A DNA stretch of 64,000 nt, taken from the NCBI RefSeq assembly GCF_047511655.1, contig NC_133398.1:108268332-108332331 (forward strand), written 5' to 3'. Position 1 is the first letter of the stretch, and each line of letters begins with the position of its first letter. A model generated the notes under the pieces. That model was not told the DNA's origin. It saw only the letters and a program-made list of their open reading frames with translations, and made no database searches. The stretch is from Castor canadensis (Eukaryota > Chordata > Mammalia > Rodentia > Castoridae). Position numbers and translations under genes: made by a program. Positions 36,666 through 47,640 of this stretch are shown here, one piece after another.

Positions 36666-39349
36666 TCTTTTGGACTGCTCGTCTGCAGGGTTTTGCTTGG
36701 CTTGGTCCTACACCTTGTTAAGACACCAATTTTGTTTTTAGTTATAGAATTCACTTTGTTAGTATTTTGCGTAATTTATATTTGTATCCATTGATGGTAT
36801 TTACTTACTATTTCTTTGACAACAATTTTTATCTAGGCCATGTCTCATAGAATGAGTTATGTGCCATCTCACATTTACCTGTGCTCTAAAACAGTTGTAT
36901 ATGAAAAGAACTCTGTTCGTTAGAGGCTTGGTAATAATGAACTACAAAAATTATGAAAAGTACAGGGAAACTGTCATTTCCATTCCTATTCCTCAGATTT
37001 TCTTTATCTCCTGCAGCCAATTTTAGAAATTTATTTTCTCTTGCAAAAATTGTCACATGTTATTTACACTTTCAAATGTATTGGCATAAATGGGAATTGT
37101 TCTTTATAATTTAAAATTTGTACTTACTTCTGATTTGATGTTATTAGTGTTATTTTTGTCTCTATTTATTACCTTTTGGTATTGGTTCATTACTTTTCTA
37201 TTATTTTTACATTTTGAGTCAAAAGTTAAATTTATTTCCTTTATCTCATTCTTTTAATATTCAGAGTCTTGCATTTGTTCTAGTCTGAAACTCATGATTG
37301 ATGCCATCTTGCCTTACTCCAGGAAAATTATAATTAACTTGTGGTTAAAATTTTCTAGATTAATATAATTTCTATACGTGTTGTTTTTACTGCATTAATC
37401 TGTTAAGGATTGGGCCCAAAAGAGAATATTTATGTTAAAGATCTGTCATAAACTACTTAGGAATCTAGCTGGCTAATCTAAAAATGATGAGAAAGAAATG
37501 GTTTAAGGGTGTACACTAAATTAATGTGATTGTGTTCTGTGTCATTGTGTATGTCTTCTGTATGTCTTCATCTCTTACCAATTGTGGCCACTTAATTTTT
37601 ACCTTTGTCAGCTCATTATGCACACTTTCTTTAGCATGCCTAGGTCGTAACATCTATGTGTCCGTGTGTGTGTTTAGATGTCTTTAGGATGATTCTTAAG
37701 CTACTTTTATAAAGTTAATGTGCCCAGATGTCTCAAAGGTTATCTAAAGTTCTAATCCCAATCAGGCCTAATTATACTTTGCCTCAGGACTAAACAAAAT
37801 TTTATAAGCAATAATCTCAACCTGTTTTATTCTACCATGGGTGTAATTTACATTTAACTCTTTTATAATTAGGTTTATTGACCCATGTGTTTCCATAGAA
37901 TGCTATTATTAAAACATGATTTAATTTAATTTTCTTCCTAAGTCTTTTAAGTTATTAGGTTACTAAGAACTTCATTTAAAACAGTGTTACCTAAATTTGG
38001 GTTTTTACAAAGTTTATTTCAATATACAAATTAAGGTCTTAAAACTTAGAAGTTTATAATTTAAAATTTACCTAAAAGTTTTCCAAGGTTAAAATTCAAG
38101 GTATGTATTTAAAAATGGGTTTCTGTTTTATCAAAATAACTATCAAGATATTTTGTAACTGTAGGTTAATACAAAATTTTACCAAAACCAAACAAAGCTT
38201 ACCCTCCAGATGTAGTAATATGCTTAACTCCTTATATCTGCTTCTGTATCAAATTATTTGAGACATTAATCTTAATTGATTTATTATTAAAAATTATACA
38301 TGTTCTCCCATTTTTCTGTTTACAAGTTGACTACAACCCCATGGCCTGATATGAAAACTAACCACAAGTGATGGGTTTGTACCAGCCAAGCTTATTTGGT
38401 ACAATTTGGATTCTGTACTGGTCATAGTAGCTCTGAAGTTTTAATAGTTGGGTCAACATTCAGAATCAACATCCCATCAAAGAACCCTCATGCTGGGATG
38501 GGTGAGGCTGGACCTTAGGGGAATGGTTGACTCAAAAGACAGGGTACCCTGCTATTTGCTTGCTCCACAAATGTGTGATGGGAACAGGTTAGAGGGCCTA
38601 TGTTGAGGCTTCCTAGAGGCACAGGGAATGATCCAAGAATCTAGAAGTGCTTGTATTTCTCTCCCTGAAAGGGCAACTATCCACCTCCCTTTTCCTCTCT
38701 GTTACTTTCCACCAGCCAGCATAAGGAATTCCATTCAGGAGCCCTCATGTAGGGGTGGAGGGGCGAATGGATTCTCCCCCTCCCCTTTCCCTCTCCTTTC
38801 CACCAACCAGCATAGGTAAAGCCAACATATTTATTTGGCTGTATCCTTAAGTGCTGGGAGATGCTTTGACCCTTCTAACAACAACAAAAAAATTAACATG
38901 ACTAGCTCTCTTCAGCCCATTTAAGATTACTTACTATTCTTTACATCCTGCTTAAATTAGTCTCATGCCAGACACAAAAACCTAAGGTACTTTTCTAATA
39001 AAACTAAAGAAATTAAGTTTAAACTAAGTAAAATTCCTTAAATGTTCTAATACTCCTATTGCCTTATCTGTGTATCTAAATGTCATAAGATCATTTATAG
39101 AGTTAAAGTATATACATGCAAGCAACTATAGTTCTTTTATCTAAGATATCTTCTAACAAGGTCTTTGACATTTCTGCTCTTTTTTGACAAATGCTAAAAG
39201 TCCTATCATTTAGGCCTGATATCTGTTTGTCAGCCAAACATAGATTTGTCTGACATCTGTTCATCAGGTAAACAATGGTTTATCTGACATTGACTACATA
39301 AACATCATTTTATATATAATATAACTAAGCATCAAAACAGGGGCTATTT
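36666..39349. other. AT-rich left flank of the intact L1, possibly an old retroelement
   Basis: Nothing coding is recognised. A pyrimidine-rich motif is repeated with about 91-bp spacing at 38679-38730 and 38772-38822 ('ctttccaccagccagcataa' / 'ctttccaccaaccagcatag'). With 46226-48060, which is the same pre-insertion sequence, it may be part of a decayed LTR element. Confidence 0.35.
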
Positions 39350-39852
39350 AAAATTACTAACGAGGATTCCAAGATGGCGGCTAGAGGTAGGAAGCAGAAA
39401 GCGAGCCTCCTATAGTGAAATCTTGGAGAGACGCTGGAGACACACTTTGCAGGCATAATCACCGAGAAAAGGCATAACTTTGACTCCTCCACATCTCCAG
39501 CCGGTGCAGAGAATCTCCACTTCACGTTAAACGGAGAACCGAGGAGACCCCCGGGGCCGCCAGTGGCCGGGACTGTAAATAAACGAGACGGGCGGGCCGG
39601 AGAGGCTCTGGCGGGAGCGGGGCGCGCCCAGCAACCAGGAGCAGGGACGCTTGTGAGAGGAGGGAAGACCCACTTCCCACGTGAACTGTAAATAAACACG
39701 CAGGCCTGACAACGCGGGGCAGTGTCACCTTTCCCAGTGCTTGGAAAGGGAAAAGCCTGTAGCAGAGGCCCCCCTCCCCCGCACAGGAGACCTCTGAGCA
39801 AACAAAGCCTGTGGGACCAGGTGAGTGCTAAGCTCACCCCAGAGATCTGCAT
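39325..39852 (-). other. antisense open frame in L1 5' UTR
   Basis: 175 codons starting at a true ATG (39852), reading out through the L1 5' tip and the target-site duplication into flanking DNA. It is Pro/Ser/Arg-rich because of the CpG-rich template. Primate L1s carry an antisense ORF0 in the same place, but I see no evidence of homology and do not call it a gene. Confidence 0.25.
39350..39361. repeat. target-site duplication, left copy (intact L1)
   Basis: AAAATTACTAAC, repeated exactly at 46214-46225. The bottom strand at the junction reads TTTT/AA, the L1 endonuclease consensus nick site. Confidence 0.95.
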
Positions 39853-40605
39853 AAATAACGCCGCCAGCTACAGGCTGAGAGCAGCAGGCAGGCAAGCCAC
39901 AGTAGCAGATACCACTCTCAGAACTGCCTCCAGACGCTTTTTTTTCTTTTTCTCCCTACCTTTGATGAGAGAACAACCGAATTACACCTGCAAGCCGAAA
40001 AACTTACTGAAACTGTATTGCATTTGAACTGGGGACACTTGGTGGGGCTTTTTTTTAATTTTTTCTTCTGTGTGTGTGTGAGTGTAGTTTTGTTCTACTT
40101 TATGCATCCCCTTTGATGAGACAACTACAGAACAACATCTGAGGCACCAACTCCAGGACTGGAGATTAAGACGGACATCCAAATTATTAAGACTGAAATT
40201 GCATTGCATATAAACTTGGAAGTTTTTTGGTTTTCTTTTTTTTTTTTTAATTTCCTATTTTCCATTTTATTTTAATTCATTTTTATAAATAGATATTACT
40301 TTCATATACTTATTTTTTATTTTTTTTTATCTTTGATTTTCAATCCTCTCTCTGTCTCTCTATTGTCTGTTCAGCTTACTGTCGATTAGTACACTAACAC
40401 TCCCTGTTTATACCTTTGAAACTCTCTTGTCTGATACCTTGTTCTGCTTTCTCCCTCTTGTCTGTATTTTTTTTTCCCCTTTTCTTTAACTTCTTGCTTT
40501 CCATCTCAGCTCACTCTTCCGTTCTCAATATTACCATTGTTATTATTACAAGCTAGAAAATACTTAATTACACACAGTACAGGGACAGTAACAACACCAA
40601 GGACA
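39362..40605 (+). promoter_or_regulatory. intact L1 5' UTR / internal promoter
   Basis: The first 20 bases include CAAGATGGCGG (39370-39380), a YY1-type site at the same place as in other mammalian L1s, where YY1 sets accurate initiation. A CpG-dense stretch at about 39520-39720 is the only one I see in the window. 'ctgtaaataaac' occurs twice (about 39574 and 39687). The 3' half contains two degenerate related segments (from 39961 and 40112). Promoter function is inferred from position. Confidence 0.75.
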
Positions 40606-41808
40606 ATGACAGGAAGACAGAAAAAACAAGGAAACCAGTTTCCCCACAGCAAAAAATTAGTACAGGAACCAGAGGGGAATGAAGAGAACAGAAACTCAGA
40701 GCCAGACTCCAACAAAATGAAGATAAACTATGCCAAAGGACCCAATGAAGCCTACAAGAATAATTTAAAAGAAGACATACTACAAGTACTCAATGAGAAT
40801 TTTATAGAGATGATACTGGATAGGGTCAACCAAAATGTACAGGAGACACTCAAGAAATTCCAAGACAATAAAAATAGAGAATTTGAAAAAGCAAAAGAAG
40901 AAATAAAGGAAACCATAGAAGCACTGTATAAACACCAAAGTGAAAGAGAGAACACAATGAATAAATGGATAAATGAACTCAGGACAAAAATAGACAACAA
41001 TAAAGAAGAAAACAGCCAGGATATGGAAAACCTCAGAAAAAAGAACGAAACAGAACTGCAAAACAAAACGGAAGGCCAATCCAGCAGAATAGAACAAACA
41101 GAAGACAGAATCTCAGAACTTGAAGATGAAATGGTAATTAAAGGAAAAACTGAAGAACTATTAATTAAACAACTCAAGACCTGTGAAAAGAAAATGCAAG
41201 AACTCACCGACTCCATCAAAAGACCAAACTTGAGAATCATGGGCATCGAAGAAGGAGAAGAGGTGCAAGCGAAGGGAATGCGTAATATATTCAACAAAAT
41301 AATAATGGAAAATTTCCCAAATCTAGAGAAAGATATTCCCATACAAATGCAAGAGGCCTCCAGGACACCAAACAGACCAGATCAAAATAGAACTACTCCA
41401 CGACATATCATCATTAAAACAACAAGTTCAGAAACTAAGGAAAGAATATTGAAGGCTGCAAGAGAGAAAAAACAAGTAACATACAAAGGTAAACCCATCA
41501 AAATCACAGCAGACTTCTCAACAGAAACATTAAAAGCAAGAAGAGCGTGGGGTGAGATCTTCCGGGCACTGAATGAAAATAACTTCAACCCCAGGATACT
41601 CTACCCAGCAAAGCTATCATTCAAAATAGATGGAGCAATAAAAGTCTTCCATGATAAGCAGAAACTAAAACAATATGTGACCACAAAGCCACCATTACAA
41701 AAGATTCTGCAAGGGATCCTGCACACAGAAAGTGACACCCAACTTAACCATGAAAAGGCAGGCAGCACCAAACCACAGGATAAGAAAAAGCAAGACAGTA
41801 GAGAGTAA
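40606..41808 (+). CDS. L1 ORF1p, RNA-binding chaperone
   Basis: About 400 residues from ATG 40606 (MTGRQKKQGNQ...). The frame is open upstream to 40537 but only with a non-ATG start, so I chose the first ATG. Predicted order: a short basic N terminus; a long charged coiled coil (roughly residues 35-190, heptad-like, with RIEQTEDRISELEDE near its end); an RRM-like domain (from about 200, RPNLRIMGIEEGEEVQ); and a C-terminal domain with PRHIIIKT, ARRAWGEIF and YPAKLSFKIDG. In L1s this protein trimerises through the coiled coil, binds L1 RNA and acts as a nucleic-acid chaperone in the cytoplasmic RNP. It is somewhat longer than human or mouse ORF1p, mainly in the coiled coil and a charged C-terminal tail. 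No frame damage. Confidence 0.95.
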   Translation: MTGRQKKQGNQFPHSKKLVQEPEGNEENRNSEPDSNKMKINYAKGPNEAYKNNLKEDILQVLNENFIEMILDRVNQNVQETLKKFQDNKNREFEKAKEEIKETIEALYKHQSERENTMNKWINELRTKIDNNKEENSQDMENLRKKNETELQNKTEGQSSRIEQTEDRISELEDEMVIKGKTEELLIKQLKTCEKKMQELTDSIKRPNLRIMGIEEGEEVQAKGMRNIFNKIIMENFPNLEKDIPIQMQEASRTPNRPDQNRTTPRHIIIKTTSSETKERILKAAREKKQVTYKGKPIKITADFSTETLKARRAWGEIFRALNENNFNPRILYPAKLSFKIDGAIKVFHDKQKLKQYVTTKPPLQKILQGILHTESDTQLNHEKAGSTKPQDKKKQDSRE

Positions 41809-41858
41809 CATCAAGGTAGGTACACACAATCAAACCTTCAAACAACTAAGATAACTAA

Positions 41859-44800
41859 ATGGCAGGAATCACCACATACCTATCAGTACTAACACTTAAT
41901 GTCAATGGACTTAATTCACCCATCAAAAGACACCGTTTGACAAAATGGATTAAAAAAGAAGATCCAACAATTTGTTGCTTACAGGAGACTCATCTCACCG
42001 ACAGAAATAAGCATATGCTTAGGATGAAAGGCTGGAAGAAGATTTACCAAGCTAATGGCCCCCGAAAACAAGCAGGAGTAGCAATACTTATCTCTGACAA
42101 AGTAGACTTCAAACCTACATTGATCAAACGAGACAAAGAAGGACATTCCATACTAATAAAAGGGGAAATAGACCAAAAGGAAATAATAATCATCAATCTG
42201 TACGCACCCAATGTCAACGCACCCAATTTCATCAAACATACCCTAAAAGACCTAAAAGCATATATAAACGCCAACACAGTGGTTGTGGGAGACTTTAACA
42301 CTCCATTATCATCAATAGATAGGTCATCCAAACAAAAACTCAATAAAGAAATCCAAGATCTAAAATATGCAATAGATCAAGTGGACCTAGTAGATGTCTA
42401 TAGAACATTTCATCCAACCTCTACACAATATACATTCTTCTCAGCAGCCCATGGAACCTTCTCCAAAATAGATCATATCCTAGGGCACAAAGCAAGCCTC
42501 AGCAAATATAAGAAAATAGAAGTAATACCGTGCATACTATCTGACCACAATGCAGTAAAAGTAGAACTCAACAACAAAAGTAAAGACAAAAAACATGCAA
42601 ACAGCTGGAAACTAAATAACTCATTACTTAATGAAGAATGGATCATCGATGCAATAAAAGAGGAAATTAAAAAGTTCCTAGAAGTCAATGAAAATGAAAA
42701 CACAACCTACCGGAACCTATGGGACACAGCTAAGGCAGTCTTGAGAGGAAAGTTTATAGCCATGAGTGCATATATTAAAAAGATTGAAAGATCCCAAATC
42801 AATGACCTAATGATACATCTCAAACTCCTAGAAAAACAAGAACAAGCAAATCCCAAAACAAATAGAAGGAGAGAAATAATAAAAATAAGAGCTGAAATCA
42901 ACGAAATAGAAACCAAAAAAACCATACAAAGAATTAATGAAACAAAAACTTGGTTCTTTGAAAAAATAAACAAGATCGATAGACCCCTGGCAAACCTGAC
43001 TAAAATGAGGAGAGAAAAAACCCAAATTAGTAGAATCAGGAATGCAAAAGGGGAGATAACAACAAACACCATGGAAATCCAGGAAATCATCAGAGACTAC
43101 TTTGAGAACCTATATTCAAATAAATTTGAAAATCTAAAAGAAATGGACAGATTTCTAGATACATATGATCATCCAAAACTGAACCAAGAGGAAATTAATC
43201 ACCTGAATAGACCTATAACACAAAATGAAATTGAAGCAGCAATCAAGAGTCTCCCCAAAAAGAAAAGTCCAGGACCTGATGGATTCTCTGCTGAATTCTA
43301 TCAGACCTTTAAAGAAGAACTGATACCAACCCTCCTTAAACTGTTCCATGAAATAGAAAGGGAAGGAAAACTGCCAAACACATTTTATGAAGCCACTATT
43401 ACACTTATCCCAAAACCAGGCAAAGACACCTCCAAAAAGGAGAACTATAGGCCAATCTCCTTAATGAACATTGATGCAAAAATCCTCAACAAAATAATGG
43501 CAAACCGAATTCAGCAACACATCAAAAAGATTATCCACCACGACCAGGTAGGCTTCATCCCAGGGATGCAGGGGTGGTTCAACATACGAAAATCAATAAA
43601 CGTAATAAACCACATTAACAGAAGCAAAGACAAAAACCACTTGATCATCTCAATAGATGCAGAAAAAGCCTTTGATAAGATCCAACATCATTTCATGATA
43701 AAAGCTCTAAGAAAACTAGGAATAGAAGGAAAGTTCCTCAACATTATAAAAGCTATATATGACAAACCTACAGCCAGCATTATACTTAACGGAGAAAAAT
43801 TAAAACCGTTCCCTCTAAAATCAGGAACCAGACAAGGATGCCCACTATCTCCACTCCTATTCAACATAGTACTGGAATTCCTAGCCAGAGCAATTAGGCA
43901 AGAAGAAGGAATAAAAGGAATACAAATAGGTAAAGAAACTGTCAAAATATCCCTATTTGCAGACGACATGATCCTATACCTTAAAGACCCAAAAAACTCT
44001 ACTCAGAAGCTTCTAGACATCATCAATAGCTATAGCAAAGTAGCAGGATATAAAATCAACATAGAAAAATCATTAGCATTTCTATACACTAACAATGAGC
44101 AAACGGAAAAAGAATGTATGAAAACAATTCCATTTACAATAGCCTCAAAAAAAATCAAATACCTAGGTGTAAACCTAACAAAAGATGTGAAAGACCTCTA
44201 CAAGGAAAACTATACACTTCTGAAGAAAGAGATTGAGGAAGACTATAGAAAGTGGAGAGATCTCCCATGCTCATGGATTGGTAGAATCAACATAGTAAAA
44301 ATGTCGATACTCCCCAAAGTAATCTACATGTTTAATGCAATTCCCATCAAAATTCCAATGACATTCATTAAAGAGATTGAAAAATCTACTGTGAAATTTA
44401 TATGGAAACACAAGAGGCCACGAATAGCCAAGGCAATACTCAGTCAAAAGAACAATGCAGGAGGTATCACAATACCTGACTTCAAACTATATTACAAAGC
44501 AATAACAATAAAAACAGCATGGTACTGGCACAAAAACAGACATGAAGACCAGTGGAACAGAATAGAGGATCCAGATATGAAGCCACACAACTATGAGCAA
44601 CTTATCTTTGACAAAGGAGCTAAAAATATACGATGGAGAAATAGCAGCCTCTTCAACAAAAACTGCTGGGAAAACTGGTTAGCAGTCTGCAAAAAACTGA
44701 AACTAGATCCAAGTATATCACCCTATACCAAGATTAACTCAAAATGGATCAAGGATCTTAATATCAGACCCCAAACTCTTAAGTTGATACAAGAAAGAGT

Positions 44801-45677
44801 AGGAAATACTCTGGAGTTAGTAGGTATAGGTAAAAACTTTCTCAATGAAACCCCAGCAGCACAGCAACTAAGAGATAGCATAGATAAATGGGACCTCATA
44901 AAACTAAAAAGCTTCTGTTCATCAAAAGAAATGGTCTCTAAACTGAAGAGAACACCCACAGAGTGGGAGAAAATATTTGCCAATTATACATCAGACAAAG
45001 GACTGATAACCAGAATATACAGGGAACTTAAAAAACTAAATTCTCCCAAAACTAATGAACCAATAAAGAAATGGGCATGTGAACTAAACAGAACTTTCTC
45101 AAAAGAAGAAATTCAAATGGCCAGAAAACACATGAAAAAATGCTCACCATCTCTAGCAATAAAGGAAATACAAATCAAAACCACACTAAGATTCCACCTC
45201 ACCCCTGTTAGAATAGCCATCATCAGCAACACCACCAACAACAGGTGTTGGCGAGGATGTGGGGAAAAAGGAACCCTCTTACACTGTTGGTGGGAATGTA
45301 GACTAGTACAACCACTCTGGAAAAAAATTTGGAGGCTACTTAAAAAGCTGGACATCGATCTACCATTTGATCCAGCAATACCACTCTTGGGGATATACCC
45401 AAAAGACTGTTACTCCAGAGGCACCTGCACATCCATGTTTATTGCGGCACTATTCACAATAGCCAAGTTATGGAAACAGCCAAGATGTCCCAGCACTGAC
45501 GAATGGATTAAGAAAATGTGGTATCTATACACAATGGAATTTTATGCAGCCATGAAGAAGAACGAAATGTTATCATTCGCTGGTAAATGGATGGAATTGG
45601 AGAACATCATTCTGAGTGAGGTTAGCCTGGCTCAAAAGACCAAAAATCGTATGTTCTCCCTCATATGTGGACATTAG
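41859..45677 (+). CDS. L1 ORF2p, endonuclease and reverse transcriptase
   Basis: 1272 residues from ATG 41859, immediately preceded by an in-frame TAA and 50 bp after the ORF1 stop. Endonuclease domain (about 1-240): [25 protein letters not shown] and SDHNAVKV carry the expected Asn, Glu, Asp and His catalytic residues. Reverse transcriptase (about 450-780): [37 protein letters not shown], and the catalytic FADD at residues 700-703 (DNA 43956-43967), the same numbering as in human L1. The C-terminal Cys-rich motif [18 protein letters not shown] is intact. ORF2p nicks target DNA and primes cDNA synthesis from L1 RNA. Length matches the family, with no premature stop. Confidence 0.97.
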   Translation: MAGITTYLSVLTLNVNGLNSPIKRHRLTKWIKKEDPTICCLQETHLTDRNKHMLRMKGWKKIYQANGPRKQAGVAILISDKVDFKPTLIKRDKEGHSILIKGEIDQKEIIIINLYAPNVNAPNFIKHTLKDLKAYINANTVVVGDFNTPLSSIDRSSKQKLNKEIQDLKYAIDQVDLVDVYRTFHPTSTQYTFFSAAHGTFSKIDHILGHKASLSKYKKIEVIPCILSDHNAVKVELNNKSKDKKHANSWKLNNSLLNEEWIIDAIKEEIKKFLEVNENENTTYRNLWDTAKAVLRGKFIAMSAYIKKIERSQINDLMIHLKLLEKQEQANPKTNRRREIIKIRAEINEIETKKTIQRINETKTWFFEKINKIDRPLANLTKMRREKTQISRIRNAKGEITTNTMEIQEIIRDYFENLYSNKFENLKEMDRFLDTYDHPKLNQEEINHLNRPITQNEIEAAIKSLPKKKSPGPDGFSAEFYQTFKEELIPTLLKLFHEIEREGKLPNTFYEATITLIPKPGKDTSKKENYRPISLMNIDAKILNKIMANRIQQHIKKIIHHDQVGFIPGMQGWFNIRKSINVINHINRSKDKNHLIISIDAEKAFDKIQHHFMIKALRKLGIEGKFLNIIKAIYDKPTASIILNGEKLKPFPLKSGTRQGCPLSPLLFNIVLEFLARAIRQEEGIKGIQIGKETVKISLFADDMILYLKDPKNSTQKLLDIINSYSKVAGYKINIEKSLAFLYTNNEQTEKECMKTIPFTIASKKIKYLGVNLTKDVKDLYKENYTLLKKEIEEDYRKWRDLPCSWIGRINIVKMSILPKVIYMFNAIPIKIPMTFIKEIEKSTVKFIWKHKRPRIAKAILSQKNNAGGITIPDFKLYYKAITIKTAWYWHKNRHEDQWNRIEDPDMKPHNYEQLIFDKGAKNIRWRNSSLFNKNCWENWLAVCKKLKLDPSISPYTKINSKWIKDLNIRPQTLKLIQERVGNTLELVGIGKNFLNETPAAQQLRDSIDKWDLIKLKSFCSSKEMVSKLKRTPTEWEKIFANYTSDKGLITRIYRELKKLNSPKTNEPIKKWACELNRTFSKEEIQMARKHMKKCSPSLAIKEIQIKTTLRFHLTPVRIAIISNTTNNRCWRGCGEKGTLLHCWWECRLVQPLWKKIWRLLKKLDIDLPFDPAIPLLGIYPKDCYSRGTCTSMFIAALFTIAKLWKQPRCPSTDEWIKKMWYLYTMEFYAAMKKNEMLSFAGKWMELENIILSEVSLAQKTKNRMFSLICGH

Positions 45678-46181
45678 ATCAAGGGCAAACACAACAAGGG
45701 GATTGGACTATGAGCACATGATAAAAGCGAGAGCACACAAGGGAGGGGTGAGGATAGGTAAGACACCTAAAAAACTAGCTAGCATTTGTTGCCCTTAACG
45801 CAGAGAAACTAAAGCAGATACCTTAAAGCAACTGAGGCCAATAGGAAAAGGGGACCAGGAACTAGAGAAAAGGTTAGATCAAAAAGAATTAACCTAGAAG
45901 GTAACACCCACACACAGGAAATCAATGTGAGTCAATGCCCTGTATAGCTATCCTTATCTCAACCAGCAAAACCCCTTGTTCCTTCCTATTATTGCTTATA
46001 CTCTCTCTACAACAAAATTAGAGATAAGGGCAAAATAGTTTCTGCTGGGTATTGAGGGGGGGAGCGGGAGGGGGTGGAGTGGGTGGTAAGGGAGGGGGTG
46101 GGGGCAGGGGGGAGAAATGAACCAAGCCTTGTATGCACATATGAATAATAAAAGAAAAATGAAAAAAAAAAATAAATAAAA
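45678..46181 (+). other. L1 3' UTR with G-rich tract and poly(A) signals
   Basis: Follows the ORF2 TAG. A strongly G-rich purine tract at about 46055-46113, with several runs of four or more G, could form G-quadruplexes and is typical of L1 3' UTRs. AATAAA-type signals sit at 46146-46152 and in the tail. Confidence 0.9.
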
Positions 46182-46213
46182 GGTCCCACTAGAAAAAAAA
46201 AAAAATAAAAAAT
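46182..46213 (+). other. non-A insert and second A tract in L1 tail
   Basis: After the first A-rich tail comes 'ggtcccactag' (46182-46192) and then a second A-rich tract up to the target-site duplication. Two poly(A) tracts separated by foreign sequence is the form of a very short 3' transduction. Tail microsatellite change is the alternative. Confidence 0.6.
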
Positions 46214-46225
46214 AAAATTACTAAC
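46214..46225. repeat. target-site duplication, right copy (intact L1)
   Basis: AAAATTACTAAC, identical to 39350-39361. Confidence 0.95.
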
Positions 46226-47640
46226 ACTGCCTTCCCTTAATCATTACAAATTTAGGTTTGTAAATGTCAGTACTGTATTGACAGTGCTGGCAGTCACCAA
46301 CTTGTTACTTTACCTAGCCAAAATTCAAGGTTTAAATTGTAATTAACCATGGCTATTTTGAATTTTGTCATTACAGTCCTAATCCTTCAGGAACATTCAC
46401 AGGAAAGTCTGTGAAAAATGACTCTGACAAGTGCCTATCTACAAACCAGGATAGACATTCTTAAGTATTGGGGTCATTTTTGTATTTTCCTTATAAAATT
46501 TTGTAACTGTTACATATTAACACTTTACAGCAATTTGAAGGCGTCAGTACATTCCTATGGGACAAGCAATTAGATTAATTAAGCCCAGCCTAGGAGCCAT
46601 TTAAAAAAAATCTCTTTGTTGCTTAATTTGGCTGAAAGAGTTGCATTGGCTCTGACTTCTGATCTGTTTGAGTCTCCCTCCTCTGTGGGACAGAATCTGA
46701 ATTTCTGGACTTTCCCAGAGAGCACTCTGGCACTGAGGGACAGAACTGCCAAATTGGCAAAATCTTCAGAGACAACTGTTCAGAAAAACAGTTTAAAAGG
46801 ACACATCCCCTGAGTGGTCAGCGTCCCCCAACTTCTTGGAGGAACAAGTGGCATTCAGCCAACCGGGACAGTTCTAAAGGACTGAAAATGAGGGGACTTC
46901 TCCAGATCCAGATGGAGTCAGTTATGCCAGACCTGTAAAAGTGACCAAAGCTGAGAGATTTTTTAAAAGGGGGTTCTTATGCATGTGCTTTAACATTTAA
47001 GCCTTCTAGGCTTTTGGCAAAAGTAAACTCATGTCTCTGGCCAAGGCCTTCTATTTAAACAAAGGCAATATAACTTTCTATGGTGTCTAACTTCTGGTTA
47101 GGGATGCTGTGAGCCTTCTGTCTGCACAGAACTGACTCACTGATGTTTACTCTCTAATTGGACTAACACCTGGTTCTGGTACACCTGCCCCTAATATAGT
47201 CAGCCTTTAACTACAGTCCAAAATACAGGGCCAACTAAGAGTTAAAAATACCTACAGGTATAAACACCTATAGATAAAGCAACAGTAAGACTCCCTATCG
47301 CTTTTCAAAATATCTTTGCCCTTTCAGCCACATCTGGCAGGGCTCCTTCAGATGCTCCTGTCAGTGTTAAATGTTCAGGTAATGCTTCCTAAATCAGATT
47401 TCTGTTTTCCAGAATAAAAGCTTTTAAGATACAAATCATGAGACAACAAGGCTATCAACCTCCACAAACAATTGAGATCTCCATGAGAAACCTCAACTAT
47501 GCTGGACAATAATTCAAACACCTTGTATCCAAATGAATCCCAAGGAAAAAAACAGGAGTGACAATTTCACTTTATAGGTAGGGTCTGCTGTCCCCCGTCA
47601 GCTCAAAGCAGATACTGAAGATGGACTGCCCCCTTTCCAC
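46226..47640. other. right flank of intact L1, non-coding
   Basis: Continues the sequence interrupted by the L1. No gene seen. Style and composition suggest an old retroelement, but no motif fixes its class. Confidence 0.35.

Larger units (their letters stand above)
39362..46213 (+). mobile_element. full-length LINE-1 with both ORFs intact
   Basis: 6.85 kb. Order: a 1.24-kb 5' UTR beginning 'gaggattccaagatggcggc', ORF1 (about 400 codons), a 50-bp spacer, ORF2 (1272 codons), a 3' UTR of about 480 bp with a G-rich tract, and an A-rich tail. A perfect 12-bp target-site duplication flanks it. No stop or frameshift interrupts either ORF, and the catalytic motifs of endonuclease and reverse transcriptase are present. 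This is the structure of a retrotransposition-competent L1. Activity itself cannot be read from sequence. It lies in the same orientation as IARS1, about 11 kb upstream of that gene's first coding exon. Confidence 0.97.

Noticed and set aside
40537-40605. Longer ORF1 start (423 residues)
   Set aside because: The extra 23 codons start at a non-ATG codon, and the first ATG at 40606 gives the expected basic N terminus.
40752-41342. Long minus-strand frames opposite L1 ORF1 and ORF2, of about 60-200 codons
   Set aside because: They are by-products of the A-rich, stop-poor sense coding sequence. Hydrophobic Phe/Ser-rich composition is typical of such mirror frames.
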